Source of the DNA: a virus
IMG/VR virus record: IMGVR_UViG_3300008266_000090
Span: 1 to 49,185 of that record
Length of the DNA stretch: 49,185 bases
Strand: one strand, 5' to 3'
Both the position numbers and the translations under genes were made by a program. This document shows positions 1 through 5,447 of this stretch, piece by piece. Every line of letters starts with the position of its first letter. Position 1 is the first letter of the stretch. Below the pieces are notes generated by a model that saw only the letters and a list, made by a program, of their open reading frames with translations, was not told where the DNA came from and made no database searches.

Positions 1-540
1 AGGTATCGTGCACGCGCGCGCGTCGGCGGCTCGAAATCGGCTTTTCCGCGAGGGAGGGGTATAACCGCGCGTGTATATGCGTGTACGCGTGCGCGTATAA
101 ACCAGCGTGCGGGCGCGCGTGTATAGTCCACCGCGAGCGTGTGCCTGTTCACCATTTTGCGCGGGCGGGCGCCTCGGAAACCGTGCGCGTGTGCGGTTCC
201 CGATGAGGGAAAGTGGCGCGGCGAGGTCAACTTGGTGCCTTGTGGACTCACCCCGCACCGCCCATTATCTTCCGCTCTCGCGTCCCGAAACGCGCGCGTC
301 CATGGTGTGCGTGTGCGTGTGTGTGGTGACCTTCGAGCGCCCCTGTTTCGCTCCTGATTGCCTCGTATATTTTTCACGGGTACCCGACCTGACTGTATGT
401 TTTTTCGGCGTATCCTTCGCTCTGAACGTATAGTGTTTGCAAGGGTTTGGTGTATTTTACCGCTCTGCAGCCCGCGTCAACACTCGGAAAATAAAAAAAG
501 TACCCGCATAAATTAAGGGTTTCAGAGTTTTTATGTAAAA
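1..540. other. GC-rich non-coding left end with alternating purine-pyrimidine tracts
   Basis: No credible gene is seen here. The sequence is rich in CG, CA/TG and GCGC steps, with alternating purine-pyrimidine runs at about 8-24, 66-100 and 303-330, which are the kind of sequence that can adopt Z-DNA under negative supercoiling. Composition differs strongly from the A/T-rich leaders and ordinary coding DNA to the right, and becomes A/T-rich from about 485. The one open frame of note, 107-433, encodes an Arg/Cys-rich protein with no start context like the true genes. The stretch may be a genome-end, origin or regulatory region, or a foreign or chimeric contig end; sequence alone does not decide. 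Confidence 0.5.
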
Positions 541-544
541 TTTA

Positions 545-584
545 TTTGGAAATTGAAAATAGTTGATAGCATATTTGCACCGTC
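545..584 (+). promoter_or_regulatory. Candidate Bacteroidota-type promoter before the structured RNA
   Basis: TTTG at 545-548 and CATATTTG at 570-577 are spaced by 21 nt. The downstream box differs by one base from the Bacteroidota -7 consensus TAnnTTTG, and the upstream box fits the -33 TTTG. Initiation would fall near 584, about 20 nt before the structured RNA. It is the only reasonable promoter seen ahead of the first plus-strand genes. Confidence 0.35.
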
Positions 585-605
585 AAACAACGACAACGTG
601 CTTTT

Positions 606-818
606 ACCCTCTCACGGTTAATCAAGAGGGTCAGCCCTGAGGCAACAAGGGGACGGGAGGCAGCCCGATAATACAGTCAACATGCTGTAGCAATTTAATT
701 AGCTAAACTGCCCTGAGCCGCACAAATAGTGCGGGAGCCGAGACAAGCGAATAGGCTAGCTGCACAGGGCAGCGCGCAACGGCGTAAGGTGGTTCGACTC
801 CACCGCTAGCTACTAACC
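606..818 (+). ncRNA. Large structured RNA leader with a tRNA-like T-arm
   Basis: About 210 nt folding into many stems directly before the first gene. Visible helices are ACCCTCT/AGAGGGT (606-612 with 625-631), CGGG/CCCG (654-657 with 664-667), TACAG/CTGTA (672-676 with 685-689), an 8-bp CTGCCCTG/CAGGGCAG (708-715 with 765-772) enclosing CCGCAC/GTGCGG (718-723 with 729-734), and a T-arm-like hairpin GGTGG-TTCGACT-CCACC (788-804). TAGCTA at 700-705 can pair with TAGCTA at 807-812, closing a three-way junction. Alternatively GGCTAGC at 754-760 pairs with 805-811 as a tRNA-like acceptor, but the piece is then only about 59 nt with no anticodon arm. The loop of the first hairpin carries GGTTA (616-620), complementary to TAACC (814-818) just before the start codon. 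I do not recognise the class; a riboswitch, ribozyme, processed leader or tRNA-like element are all possible. Confidence 0.55.
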
Positions 819-831
819 AAATTTCAATACC

Positions 832-1191
832 ATGTACAAGATTGCATTTCACCTAGCGCGCGGCGCTAACTTTCAAAAGTTTCAAATTCGTGACGCTAAC
901 AACGAAGCGACCTATATTGAGCCTAACGACTTCGACATTATCCTGCACAACTGCAAACTCAAAAATCAGAAGGGCGCGTCACTGCGTATATTCAAGGGCG
1001 GCGACAAGGCACGCTGCGCGTGGATAGAGTTCGAGCGCTACGAGGTCGTAGCTAAGGGTAACTACACGTCCGAGGTCGACGTGCGCTTCAATCCTAGGGT
1101 ATCACCTACGTGGAACGTCGGCGGCGTCGACAATCAGGACGACAGAACATTCGCTCAACTGCGTACCAACGGCCGCAAGGTCTACAAGTAA
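832..1191 (+). CDS. Hypothetical protein, first gene of the left arm
   Basis: A 119-residue soluble protein of mixed charge that I do not recognise. It has no signal peptide, membrane segment or obvious motif; the C-terminal part is rich in Arg, Asn and Asp. The ATG is preceded by ACTAACCAAATTTCAATACC, a leader resembling those placed downstream of the hammerhead ribozymes, and there is no Shine-Dalgarno sequence, as is usual in Bacteroidota. It lies immediately after the structured RNA at 606-818, so its expression may be controlled by that RNA. A GC hairpin follows the stop codon. Confidence 0.7.
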   Translation: MYKIAFHLARGANFQKFQIRDANNEATYIEPNDFDIILHNCKLKNQKGASLRIFKGGDKARCAWIEFERYEVVAKGNYTSEVDVRFNPRVSPTWNVGGVDNQDDRTFAQLRTNGRKVYK

Positions 1192-1198
1192 AAACACA

Positions 1199-1226
1199 GC
1201 CCCGCCACGAGAGTGAGCGGGGCTTT
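1199..1226 (+). terminator. Bulged GC hairpin, copy 1 of 6
   Basis: Stem GCCCCGC/GCGGGGC (1199-1205 with 1217-1223), inner stem CAC/GTG, loop GAGA and a single unpaired A1216 between the two stems, followed by TTTGG. It may act as an intrinsic terminator, but the U-tract is short and the hairpin recurs between several neighbouring genes with a conserved bulge and a GTA-containing motif just downstream. Confidence 0.55.
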
Positions 1227-1257
1227 GGCAGTATAACTAAATCAATTTTTTTTTATT

Positions 1258-1620
1258 ATGAAAGTAGAGTTAAACATTGGGCTTGGCAACAATCCCTTCG
1301 ACGCGTCAGGCGCGGCAATGCTAGCAGCTAACGTGCTAACTAAAAACGGTGCAACAGAACTTGTGTTCCGCACCTCACAGGGCACCTACGAAGAGCAGGC
1401 GGAGCCCAACGTCATCATGAAGTTTGAATGGGACGTCGAGGGCGCCAAAGCGTTCCACGCCATGTCATTTCAGGACCTGCTCGAGGCGCTCGCAGTCATC
1501 ATGACTCAAGAGTGTATCGCCTTCTACGTGCAGGAGTGGAGCGACGGCGGGCTAACGTACCGCACAGGTTGGGACGGCGACCGTCTAGACTTCTCGCTCG
1601 AGTACTTCGAGCGCTTCTAA
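1258..1620 (+). CDS. Hypothetical protein
   Basis: A 120-residue acidic soluble protein that I do not recognise. It is Trp- and Phe-rich near the end (EWSDGGLTYRTGWDGDR), which suggests a compact fold. The ATG at 1258 follows a run of nine T and TTATT, without Shine-Dalgarno pairing. The gene stands between two copies of the bulged GC hairpin (1199 and 1627), so it may form its own transcript unit. An overlapping reading frame at 1110-1331 is a shadow. Confidence 0.7.
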   Translation: MKVELNIGLGNNPFDASGAAMLAANVLTKNGATELVFRTSQGTYEEQAEPNVIMKFEWDVEGAKAFHAMSFQDLLEALAVIMTQECIAFYVQEWSDGGLTYRTGWDGDRLDFSLEYFERF

Positions 1621-1626
1621 TCTACA

Positions 1627-1656
1627 GCCCCGCCACTAGCAAGTGTGCGGGGCTTT
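1627..1656 (+). terminator. Bulged GC hairpin, copy 2 of 6
   Basis: GCCCCGC (1627-1633) pairs with GCGGGGC (1647-1653); inner stem CACT/AGTG, with T1646 bulged. TTTC follows. Directly after comes GTGTAACCAATTAAATAA, the same leader found downstream of the third hammerhead ribozyme, so this hairpin and the ribozymes occupy equivalent intergenic positions. Confidence 0.55.
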
Positions 1657-1685
1657 CTAGGTGTAACCAATTAAATAATTTTATC

Positions 1686-1976
1686 ATGAGCAACATGCTA
1701 TCAATTCACGACGAACTAAACAACTTCGTTGACTACTACAACTCAGATGACGAACTGCGCTTTAAAATGCGCTCAGCCGTTATCGACTACCTCCAAGAGG
1801 TGCGCGAAGAGCCGCCCACGGTTATATTCACGAAGATTTCGTACAAGGGCGACGACGTGTACGAGAAACACTTTGTGGGCAGCCTTGACCCGTGCAAAGA
1901 AAAGTTCCTGCTCACTGACCTGTCGGCCATGGTGCACAAGTACCAAGCGCTAGGCTGCGTGGTAGTCATCCGTTAA
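1686..1976 (+). CDS. Hypothetical protein with hammerhead-type leader
   Basis: A 96-residue soluble protein (starting MSNMLSIHDELNNF) that I do not recognise. The ATG at 1686 is chosen because it follows the leader TAACCAATTAAATAATTTTA that recurs before the genes at 2527, 3465 and 3706; the frame stays open upstream to 1428 but that part overlaps the previous gene. The N-terminal half is acidic and probably helical; the C-terminal end is hydrophobic (ALGCVVVIR). It is flanked by GC hairpins at 1627 and 1984. Confidence 0.65.
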   Translation: MSNMLSIHDELNNFVDYYNSDDELRFKMRSAVIDYLQEVREEPPTVIFTKISYKGDDVYEKHFVGSLDPCKEKFLLTDLSAMVHKYQALGCVVVIR

Positions 1977-1983
1977 TTAACAA

Positions 1984-2012
1984 GCCCCGCCGCTCACCGC
2001 GTGCGGGGTTTT
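1984..2012 (+). terminator. Bulged GC hairpin, copy 3 of 6
   Basis: CCCCGC (1985-1990) pairs with GCGGGG (2003-2008), G1984 can wobble with T2009, inner stem CGC/GCG with loop TCACC and bulged T2002, then TTTTG. Compared with copies 1, 2 and 5 the inner stem changes from CAC/GTG to CGC/GCG, a compensatory change. Confidence 0.55.
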
Positions 2013-2038
2013 GTCAGTAGAAACAAATACAAATCACA

Positions 2039-2173
2039 ATGAAGTTTACACTCCTTATCGCTTCACTAGCATGCATGGTGACAAGCGCAATCATCGCTGA
2101 CCTTTTCCTCTTCGGGATATCCGTAGTGTCAGTGTTCAGTTCAATCCTATTAACCTTTCAAAAATCAAAGTGA
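2039..2173 (+). CDS. Small membrane or secreted peptide
   Basis: A 44-residue hydrophobic peptide starting MKFTLLIASLACMVTSAI, with a hydrophobic first half typical of a signal or membrane segment and a second hydrophobic stretch (FLFGISVVSVFSSILL). It could be a two-helix inner-membrane peptide. Its TGA overlaps the ATG of the next gene (TGATG), implying translational coupling. It is preceded by hairpin copy 3 and an A-rich leader. Function is unknown; small phage membrane peptides can affect the host envelope, but nothing in the sequence proves that. Confidence 0.5.
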   Translation: MKFTLLIASLACMVTSAIIADLFLFGISVVSVFSSILLTFQKSK

Positions 2174-2469
2174 TGAAAAATCCATTGGAAAAGTACGCGC
2201 GACTTGACAGCGCAACAGGCAAGGGTATGAACGAGGGCTTCTGCGTCAACGACGGCGAGGCTTACTTTGCCGAGCGCGAAGACCTTATCGCTTACCTGAG
2301 AGCGCGCAATGTCGACGAGTACAACATACTCTCGGACGACTTCATACTCGACGAGGCTTACGAACTCGAAGACTACTACTACACCGAATGGGAGGTCGAA
2401 GATGAGGACACCTACTACATTGAGGTCAACGGCGAGTGGCTAGAGGTCATCAACGCAAAGGTTAACTGA
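2173..2469 (+). CDS. Hypothetical very acidic protein
   Basis: A 98-residue protein extremely rich in Asp, Glu and Tyr (for example EAYELEDYYYTEWEVEDED), with an estimated strongly negative charge. Such acidic small phage proteins are often DNA mimics or host-enzyme inhibitors, but this is inference only. The ATG at 2173 overlaps the stop of the previous gene; a GTG one codon earlier is the alternative. Its stop codon TGA (2467-2469) is part of the catalytic CTGATGA core of the hammerhead ribozyme at 2460-2509, so cleavage would leave the coding sequence intact while the ribozyme forms its 3' end. Confidence 0.65.
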   Translation: MKNPLEKYARLDSATGKGMNEGFCVNDGEAYFAEREDLIAYLRARNVDEYNILSDDFILDEAYELEDYYYTEWEVEDEDTYYIEVNGEWLEVINAKVN

Positions 2470-2509
2470 TGAGGCTTGAGTAGCCGAAACGCCGCGAGGC
2501 GTCTTAACC
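2460..2509 (+). ncRNA. Type I hammerhead self-cleaving ribozyme 1
   Basis: The parts appear in order: stem I 5' strand GGTTAA (2460-2465), core CTGATGA (2466-2472), stem II GGCT/AGCC (2473-2476 with 2482-2485) with loop TGAGT, core GAAA (2486-2489), stem III CGCC/GGCG with GNRA-type loop GCGA (2490-2501), A2489-T2502 pair, cleavage nucleotide C2503, and stem I 3' strand TTAACC (2504-2509). All conserved catalytic positions are present. Flanking RNA joins at stem I, so it is type I. Cleavage after C2503 leaves a 23-nt leader before the ATG at 2527. Confidence 0.9.
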
Positions 2510-2526
2510 AATCAATAAATTTTATC

Positions 2527-2997
2527 ATGAAAGCAAACGCAACACGCATGACTGCTGAGGCAGTTAAACAACACAGCAAACGTGGGTACAATCCTCCACT
2601 ATGGGAAGAGACAGTTGACCGCTACCTGAAGTATGACAAGGTCGAGTTCTACCTGCTAGACCGCGACAAGCACAAGTCATACGATGAGTTCTTTGTCATC
2701 TACACCTTGCCTAGCGGCTTGAGGCTCATGGGCAGCCTTTCCTACAGTTCATCACTGACAAGCGCAGGCTTTTACGAGCTAAACTTGTTAGACCACGACA
2801 TGGACGCGCTTATCGAGGATGTGCTAGCAGGCAAGCCCGTAGACATGAAGGACTACCTGTTCGACACTGACAGGGTGCTGCTGCAATCCCGCACAGACGT
2901 GACCTATAAAACGACGCCCGAGGCGCGTGACTACATGACTGAAGGCAGCACTAGGTTCGGCTTCATATTCACCAAGCAATACATTCACACAGCCTAG
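2527..2997 (+). CDS. Hypothetical protein downstream of ribozyme 1
   Basis: A 156-residue soluble protein starting MKANATRMTAEAVKQH that I do not recognise. The central part (RYLKYDKVEFYLLDRDKH) is charged and probably alternates strands and helices. The ATG at 2527 lies exactly 23 nt after the predicted ribozyme cleavage site and follows the shared AACCAATCAATAAATTTTA leader; the frame is open further upstream through the ribozyme, but that extension is not credible. It is followed by hairpin copy 4. Confidence 0.7.
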   Translation: MKANATRMTAEAVKQHSKRGYNPPLWEETVDRYLKYDKVEFYLLDRDKHKSYDEFFVIYTLPSGLRLMGSLSYSSSLTSAGFYELNLLDHDMDALIEDVLAGKPVDMKDYLFDTDRVLLQSRTDVTYKTTPEARDYMTEGSTRFGFIFTKQYIHTA

Positions 2998-3005
2998 TAC
3001 AACAA

Positions 3006-3034
3006 GCCCCGCCGCGTAAAGCGTGCGGGGATTT
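3006..3034 (+). terminator. Bulged GC hairpin, copy 4 of 6
   Basis: GCCCCGC (3006-3012), inner stem CGC/GCG with loop GTAAA, bulged T3024, GCGGGG (3025-3030), then ATTTG. A short A/C-rich leader with GGGTACAAATC leads into the ATG at 3056. Confidence 0.55.
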
Positions 3035-3055
3035 GTGGGTACAAATCAAAATACA

Positions 3056-3241
3056 ATGACAAAAATCATCATGCTCTTTTGCCTGTTCACCGGAAAGGTT
3101 CAGCAGGTCGACAACCTCTACACCGTGCACGCCGGCACCGGCACCTACGAGTATGCCTGCGAGGGCGAGGTACTCCATTGGATAGAGACAGGGACATTCA
3201 ACTACGACGACAGCCTGTGCGGCTGCGGCGAACTTAACTAA
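3056..3241 (+). CDS. Small Cys-containing hypothetical protein
   Basis: A 61-residue protein starting MTKIIMLFCLFTGKVQQ. Cysteines at the end (DDSLCGCGEL) and in the middle could bind a metal, but the spacing matches no family I know. The ATG at 3056 is preceded by the A-rich leader AAATCAAAATACA. A run of ATCAA pentamers (3241-3260) separates it from the lipoprotein gene that follows. Function is unknown. Confidence 0.55.
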   Translation: MTKIIMLFCLFTGKVQQVDNLYTVHAGTGTYEYACEGEVLHWIETGTFNYDDSLCGCGELN

Positions 3242-3261
3242 TCAAATCAAATCAAATCACC

Positions 3262-3390
3262 ATGAAAAAAGTAATCATTTTAGCAATCATCATCATCGCG
3301 CTCGCGTCATGCAGCACCAAGAAACTTACACACTCACACTACACCAAGGGGGTAACGCACGGGCAGGACGGCTGCGCGTGGCACCGATAG
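3262..3390 (+). CDS. Small putative lipoprotein
   Basis: A 42-residue peptide starting MKKVIILAIIIIALASCSTK. It has a positively charged N-terminus, a hydrophobic core and a lipobox LASC with the cysteine at residue 17, so it would be cleaved by signal peptidase II and lipidated, leaving a mature part of about 26 residues. Small phage lipoproteins include outer-membrane spanins and superinfection-exclusion proteins; which applies here is not visible. The stop codon TAG shares its G with the first base of hammerhead ribozyme 2. Confidence 0.65.
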   Translation: MKKVIILAIIIIALASCSTKKLTHSHYTKGVTHGQDGCAWHR

Positions 3391-3447
3391 GTTAACTGAT
3401 GAGGTCTGAGTGACCGAAACCTAGGGCTCGCGCTCTAGGTCTTAACC
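3390..3447 (+). ncRNA. Type I hammerhead self-cleaving ribozyme 2
   Basis: Stem I GGTTAA (3390-3395) with TTAACC (3442-3447); core CTGATGA (3396-3402); stem II GGTC/GACC (3403-3406 with 3412-3415) with loop TGAGT; core GAAA (3416-3419); a longer stem III of nine pairs (CCTAGGGC side 3420-3427) with loop TCGC; cleavage nucleotide C3441. Stems II and III differ from ribozyme 1 but remain paired, while the core and loop II are identical. Cleavage leaves 23 nt before the ATG at 3465. Confidence 0.9.
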
Positions 3448-3464
3448 AAATAAATAATTTTATC

Positions 3465-3638
3465 ATGACAACTTACTTCATCTGCAACACAGACAGCTAC
3501 GGGCAAAGAACAGGCACCTACCGCTCCATTCAAATAAGCGAAGCCGATATAGAAACTAATCACCATGGATGGAAATTCTACAACGGCATGTTTCTTTACG
3601 AGAGCGAGCACCAAGTCATACTAGCCTGCCAAGATTAA
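3465..3638 (+). CDS. Hypothetical protein flanked by two ribozymes
   Basis: A 57-residue protein starting MTTYFICNTDSYGQRTG, aromatic-rich and without membrane segment; not recognised. It is the only gene between hammerhead ribozymes 2 and 3: cleavage at C3441 and C3682 would release a 241-nt RNA holding the 23-nt leader, this gene and the upstream half of ribozyme 3. The stop codon TAA ends one base before stem I of ribozyme 3. Whether the excised RNA stays linear or is ligated is unknown. Confidence 0.65.
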   Translation: MTTYFICNTDSYGQRTGTYRSIQISEADIETNHHGWKFYNGMFLYESEHQVILACQD

Positions 3639-3688
3639 GGTTAACTGATGAGTCCTGAATGGACGAAACGTCGTGAGACGTCTTAACC
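3639..3688 (+). ncRNA. Type I hammerhead self-cleaving ribozyme 3
   Basis: Stem I GGTTAA (3639-3644) with TTAACC (3683-3688); core CTGATGA (3645-3651); stem II GTCC/GGAC (3652-3655 with 3661-3664) with loop TGAAT; core GAAA (3665-3668); stem III CGTC/GACG with GNRA-type loop GTGA; cleavage nucleotide C3682. Cleavage again leaves 23 nt before the next ATG (3706). Confidence 0.9.
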
Positions 3689-3705
3689 AATTAAATAATT
3701 TTATC

Positions 3706-4080
3706 ATGAGCAAAACAACGCGCGCTATCGGACAGCGCAATTCATTCACCAAGGCTTCAGAGCCTGCACCATTCAAAGTTAACCGCTTCGAGGTAGCTAG
3801 ACTAGTCAAAGCACAAACCGACGCGATAACAAGCGGCGTATGGGACTACCCAATGGATTATAAATTCGCCAACAGCGGCGAGTTATGGGACGCAGTCAAC
3901 GCAGGCAAGAGCGTGCAAAAGTTCGTGCGAGAGTGCATGATTGAGTTCGGCACGATTACAGGCGCCCTGCTAGGGAGTCAATTCAACCACGTGTCGCACA
4001 GCAGCAAGCACGCCATTCGCAAGGGCGTCATGAGAGCACAGCAGTACAAACAAATCATCGAACAATTAAAAACAAAGTAA
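3706..4080 (+). CDS. Hypothetical protein downstream of ribozyme 3
   Basis: A 124-residue basic protein starting MSKTTRAIGQRNSFTKASEP. The C-terminal half (SSKHAIRKGVMRAQQYKQII) is Lys/Arg-rich and helical, which would suit nucleic-acid binding, but no known domain is recognised. The ATG at 3706 follows the shared leader and lies 23 nt after the ribozyme 3 cleavage site; the frame is open slightly upstream through the ribozyme. The next gene starts only three bases after its stop. Confidence 0.7.
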   Translation: MSKTTRAIGQRNSFTKASEPAPFKVNRFEVARLVKAQTDAITSGVWDYPMDYKFANSGELWDAVNAGKSVQKFVRECMIEFGTITGALLGSQFNHVSHSSKHAIRKGVMRAQQYKQIIEQLKTK

Positions 4081-4082
4081 CC

Positions 4083-4451
4083 ATGGGATTCTTCAGTTGG
4101 AAAACATCGGACACGGACAAGTCCATCAGCAACGCATACAGCAAGAGAGGTGCGTTCAAAGTTTATATGATAACACCTACAGACAGGTACCTAGAACAGG
4201 AGTACGAGGGCTACGGGGTATTCGGTGGCAAGGACTACTACGAGCTAGTGTACGAGCTAAACAAGTGCAGGTACCATGGTCCTGAGGACGTGGAAGACAG
4301 GTCCAAGGGGATAAGGATAGCCTTCGAAAAAAACAACAAGGGCAATCTAGTCCTGCCAAAGTTTGCCGAGAGCGAAGACGCTTCGTGGTTGGAGCTACCT
4401 GATAGCAGGATATGCGAACAGCAAGGATACTTTTACCAATCAATAATATAA
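4083..4451 (+). CDS. Conserved phage protein of the MGFFSW type
   Basis: A 122-residue protein beginning MGFFSWKTSDTDKSISNAYS. Proteins with this N-terminus (MGFFSxxTxDTxxSI) are widespread in phages of many hosts and have no established function, as far as I know. It is Tyr-rich (YEGYGVFGGKDYYELVYEL) and soluble. It probably is co-transcribed with the preceding gene (gap of two bases) and is followed by hairpin copy 5. Family recognition is from memory of the N-terminal motif. Confidence 0.75.
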   Translation: MGFFSWKTSDTDKSISNAYSKRGAFKVYMITPTDRYLEQEYEGYGVFGGKDYYELVYELNKCRYHGPEDVEDRSKGIRIAFEKNNKGNLVLPKFAESEDASWLELPDSRICEQQGYFYQSII

Positions 4452-4462
4452 AACAGGACCAA

Positions 4463-4492
4463 GCCCCGCCACTGCAAAGTGCGCGGGGATTT
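4463..4492 (+). terminator. Bulged GC hairpin, copy 5 of 6
   Basis: GCCCCGC (4463-4469), inner stem CACT/AGTG capped by GCAA, bulged C4482, GCGGGG (4483-4488), then ATTTGG and GCGGTAGAAAC. It separates the gene ending at 4451 from the one starting at 4526. Confidence 0.55.
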
Positions 4493-4525
4493 GGCGGTAG
4501 AAACAATTTAAAAAACAAATACAAT

Positions 4526-4900
4526 ATGGGACGTTCAGTATCAACACTACACGGCGCTAGATTATCATCGTATATCAGCGTCGACGACGAGGCTAACCAC
4601 GAATGGATGGTCGAGGACCTGCAGGAGGTAGGTCAGGAGTTAAAACTAACTAGCTGCCAACGATGGGACGGGCGCGAGGTTCAAATTATCATGTCTGGAC
4701 ATGGCGTAGAGGTCGGTATCTCGGAGTACTGCGGGATAGTATCGATCGGGATACGAACCGAGGAGGAGTCTGATCCGATCGGCGACAAGTGGATAGACAA
4801 GAACGGGCAAGAGATTATCAAAGCCTTTCACCATCACGGCACGCCGATACGCAGCGTCGGAACATTCAGCAACGGGGAAACTATTTACGAAAAAAAATAA
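4526..4900 (+). CDS. Hypothetical protein
   Basis: A 124-residue acidic soluble protein starting MGRSVSTLHGARLSSYISVD, not recognised. The ATG at 4526 follows the A-rich leader after hairpin copy 5; the frame extends upstream through the hairpin, which is unlikely to be translated. A patch of histidines (AFHHHGTP) sits near the C-terminus. The next gene follows after seven bases. Confidence 0.65.
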   Translation: MGRSVSTLHGARLSSYISVDDEANHEWMVEDLQEVGQELKLTSCQRWDGREVQIIMSGHGVEVGISEYCGIVSIGIRTEEESDPIGDKWIDKNGQEIIKAFHHHGTPIRSVGTFSNGETIYEKK

Positions 4901-4907
4901 TAGCACA

Positions 4908-5075
4908 ATGAACATTAAAGTTTATTTCGAGACGCAATCACCCGCATACGCGGAGCACGTCGCAACATTTCACGACAGCGGGACCTACACGGCTTGCTTT
5001 CCTGCACTAGACAAACTAAGAGAAGCGAACGGTTTTGATATCATCACCGAGAGCGTAGAGGAGGACGAGTCATGA
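4908..5075 (+). CDS. Small hypothetical protein
   Basis: A 55-residue acidic protein starting MNIKVYFETQSPAYAEHVAT, not recognised. It lies between two longer genes in the same orientation, and its TGA overlaps the ATG of the next gene (ATGA), which argues for a real, translationally coupled gene. No signal peptide or membrane segment. Confidence 0.55.
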   Translation: MNIKVYFETQSPAYAEHVATFHDSGTYTACFPALDKLREANGFDIITESVEEDES

Positions 5076-5425
5076 GCGGAAGAAAGTTTTACAACAGCGG
5101 CAGGATTGCCAACGTGTTCAGTCATCAGGACAGGCAGCGCCTGCTACACCACCACTCGATGGTCTACAAGATTTTTGTGGAGCTAAGCGAGGCGGGCTAC
5201 TGGATGAAGCCGTCACTCATCGCTGAGTTTGAGGCGTGGAGCGACGAGGTCGAGATACGCATGGGCAAGAAGCCCGACAGCGACTACAGCTACAAGGTGC
5301 TAGAAAACTGCGCGGACTACGGCCCACTCACGCTGGCCGAGTACTTCGAAACCTGTGCAAGGCACACGCTTGCTTTGTGCGAGAGCCTTGGGGCGGAGTA
5401 CAACGACCACCTGCCACGGATTTGA
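5072..5425 (+). CDS. Hypothetical protein
   Basis: A 117-residue, mostly helical soluble protein starting MSGRKFYNSGRIANVFSHQD, not recognised. It starts within the ATGA overlap with the preceding gene. Cys, His and Trp are scattered without a metal-binding pattern. The diverged hairpin copy 6 follows its stop. Confidence 0.65.
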   Translation: MSGRKFYNSGRIANVFSHQDRQRLLHHHSMVYKIFVELSEAGYWMKPSLIAEFEAWSDEVEIRMGKKPDSDYSYKVLENCADYGPLTLAEYFETCARHTLALCESLGAEYNDHLPRI

Positions 5426-5447
5426 TATTAGTTTGGTTACACCATCG

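Noticed and set aside
107-433. Open frame of 108 residues in the GC-rich left end
   Set aside because: Composition rich in Arg, Cys and Val from CG/TG repeats, no leader like the true genes, no domain; best explained by a lack of stop codons in GC-rich DNA.
754-812. Possible tRNA with acceptor GGCTAGC/GCTAGCT and a T-arm
   Set aside because: Only about 59 nt; no anticodon arm or good D-arm, and CAGGGCAG pairs better upstream. Kept as part of the structured RNA.
600-818. Group I intron or tmRNA for the structured RNA
   Set aside because: I could not find the conserved P7/P3 core of a group I intron or the 5' tRNA-like end and tag reading frame of tmRNA.
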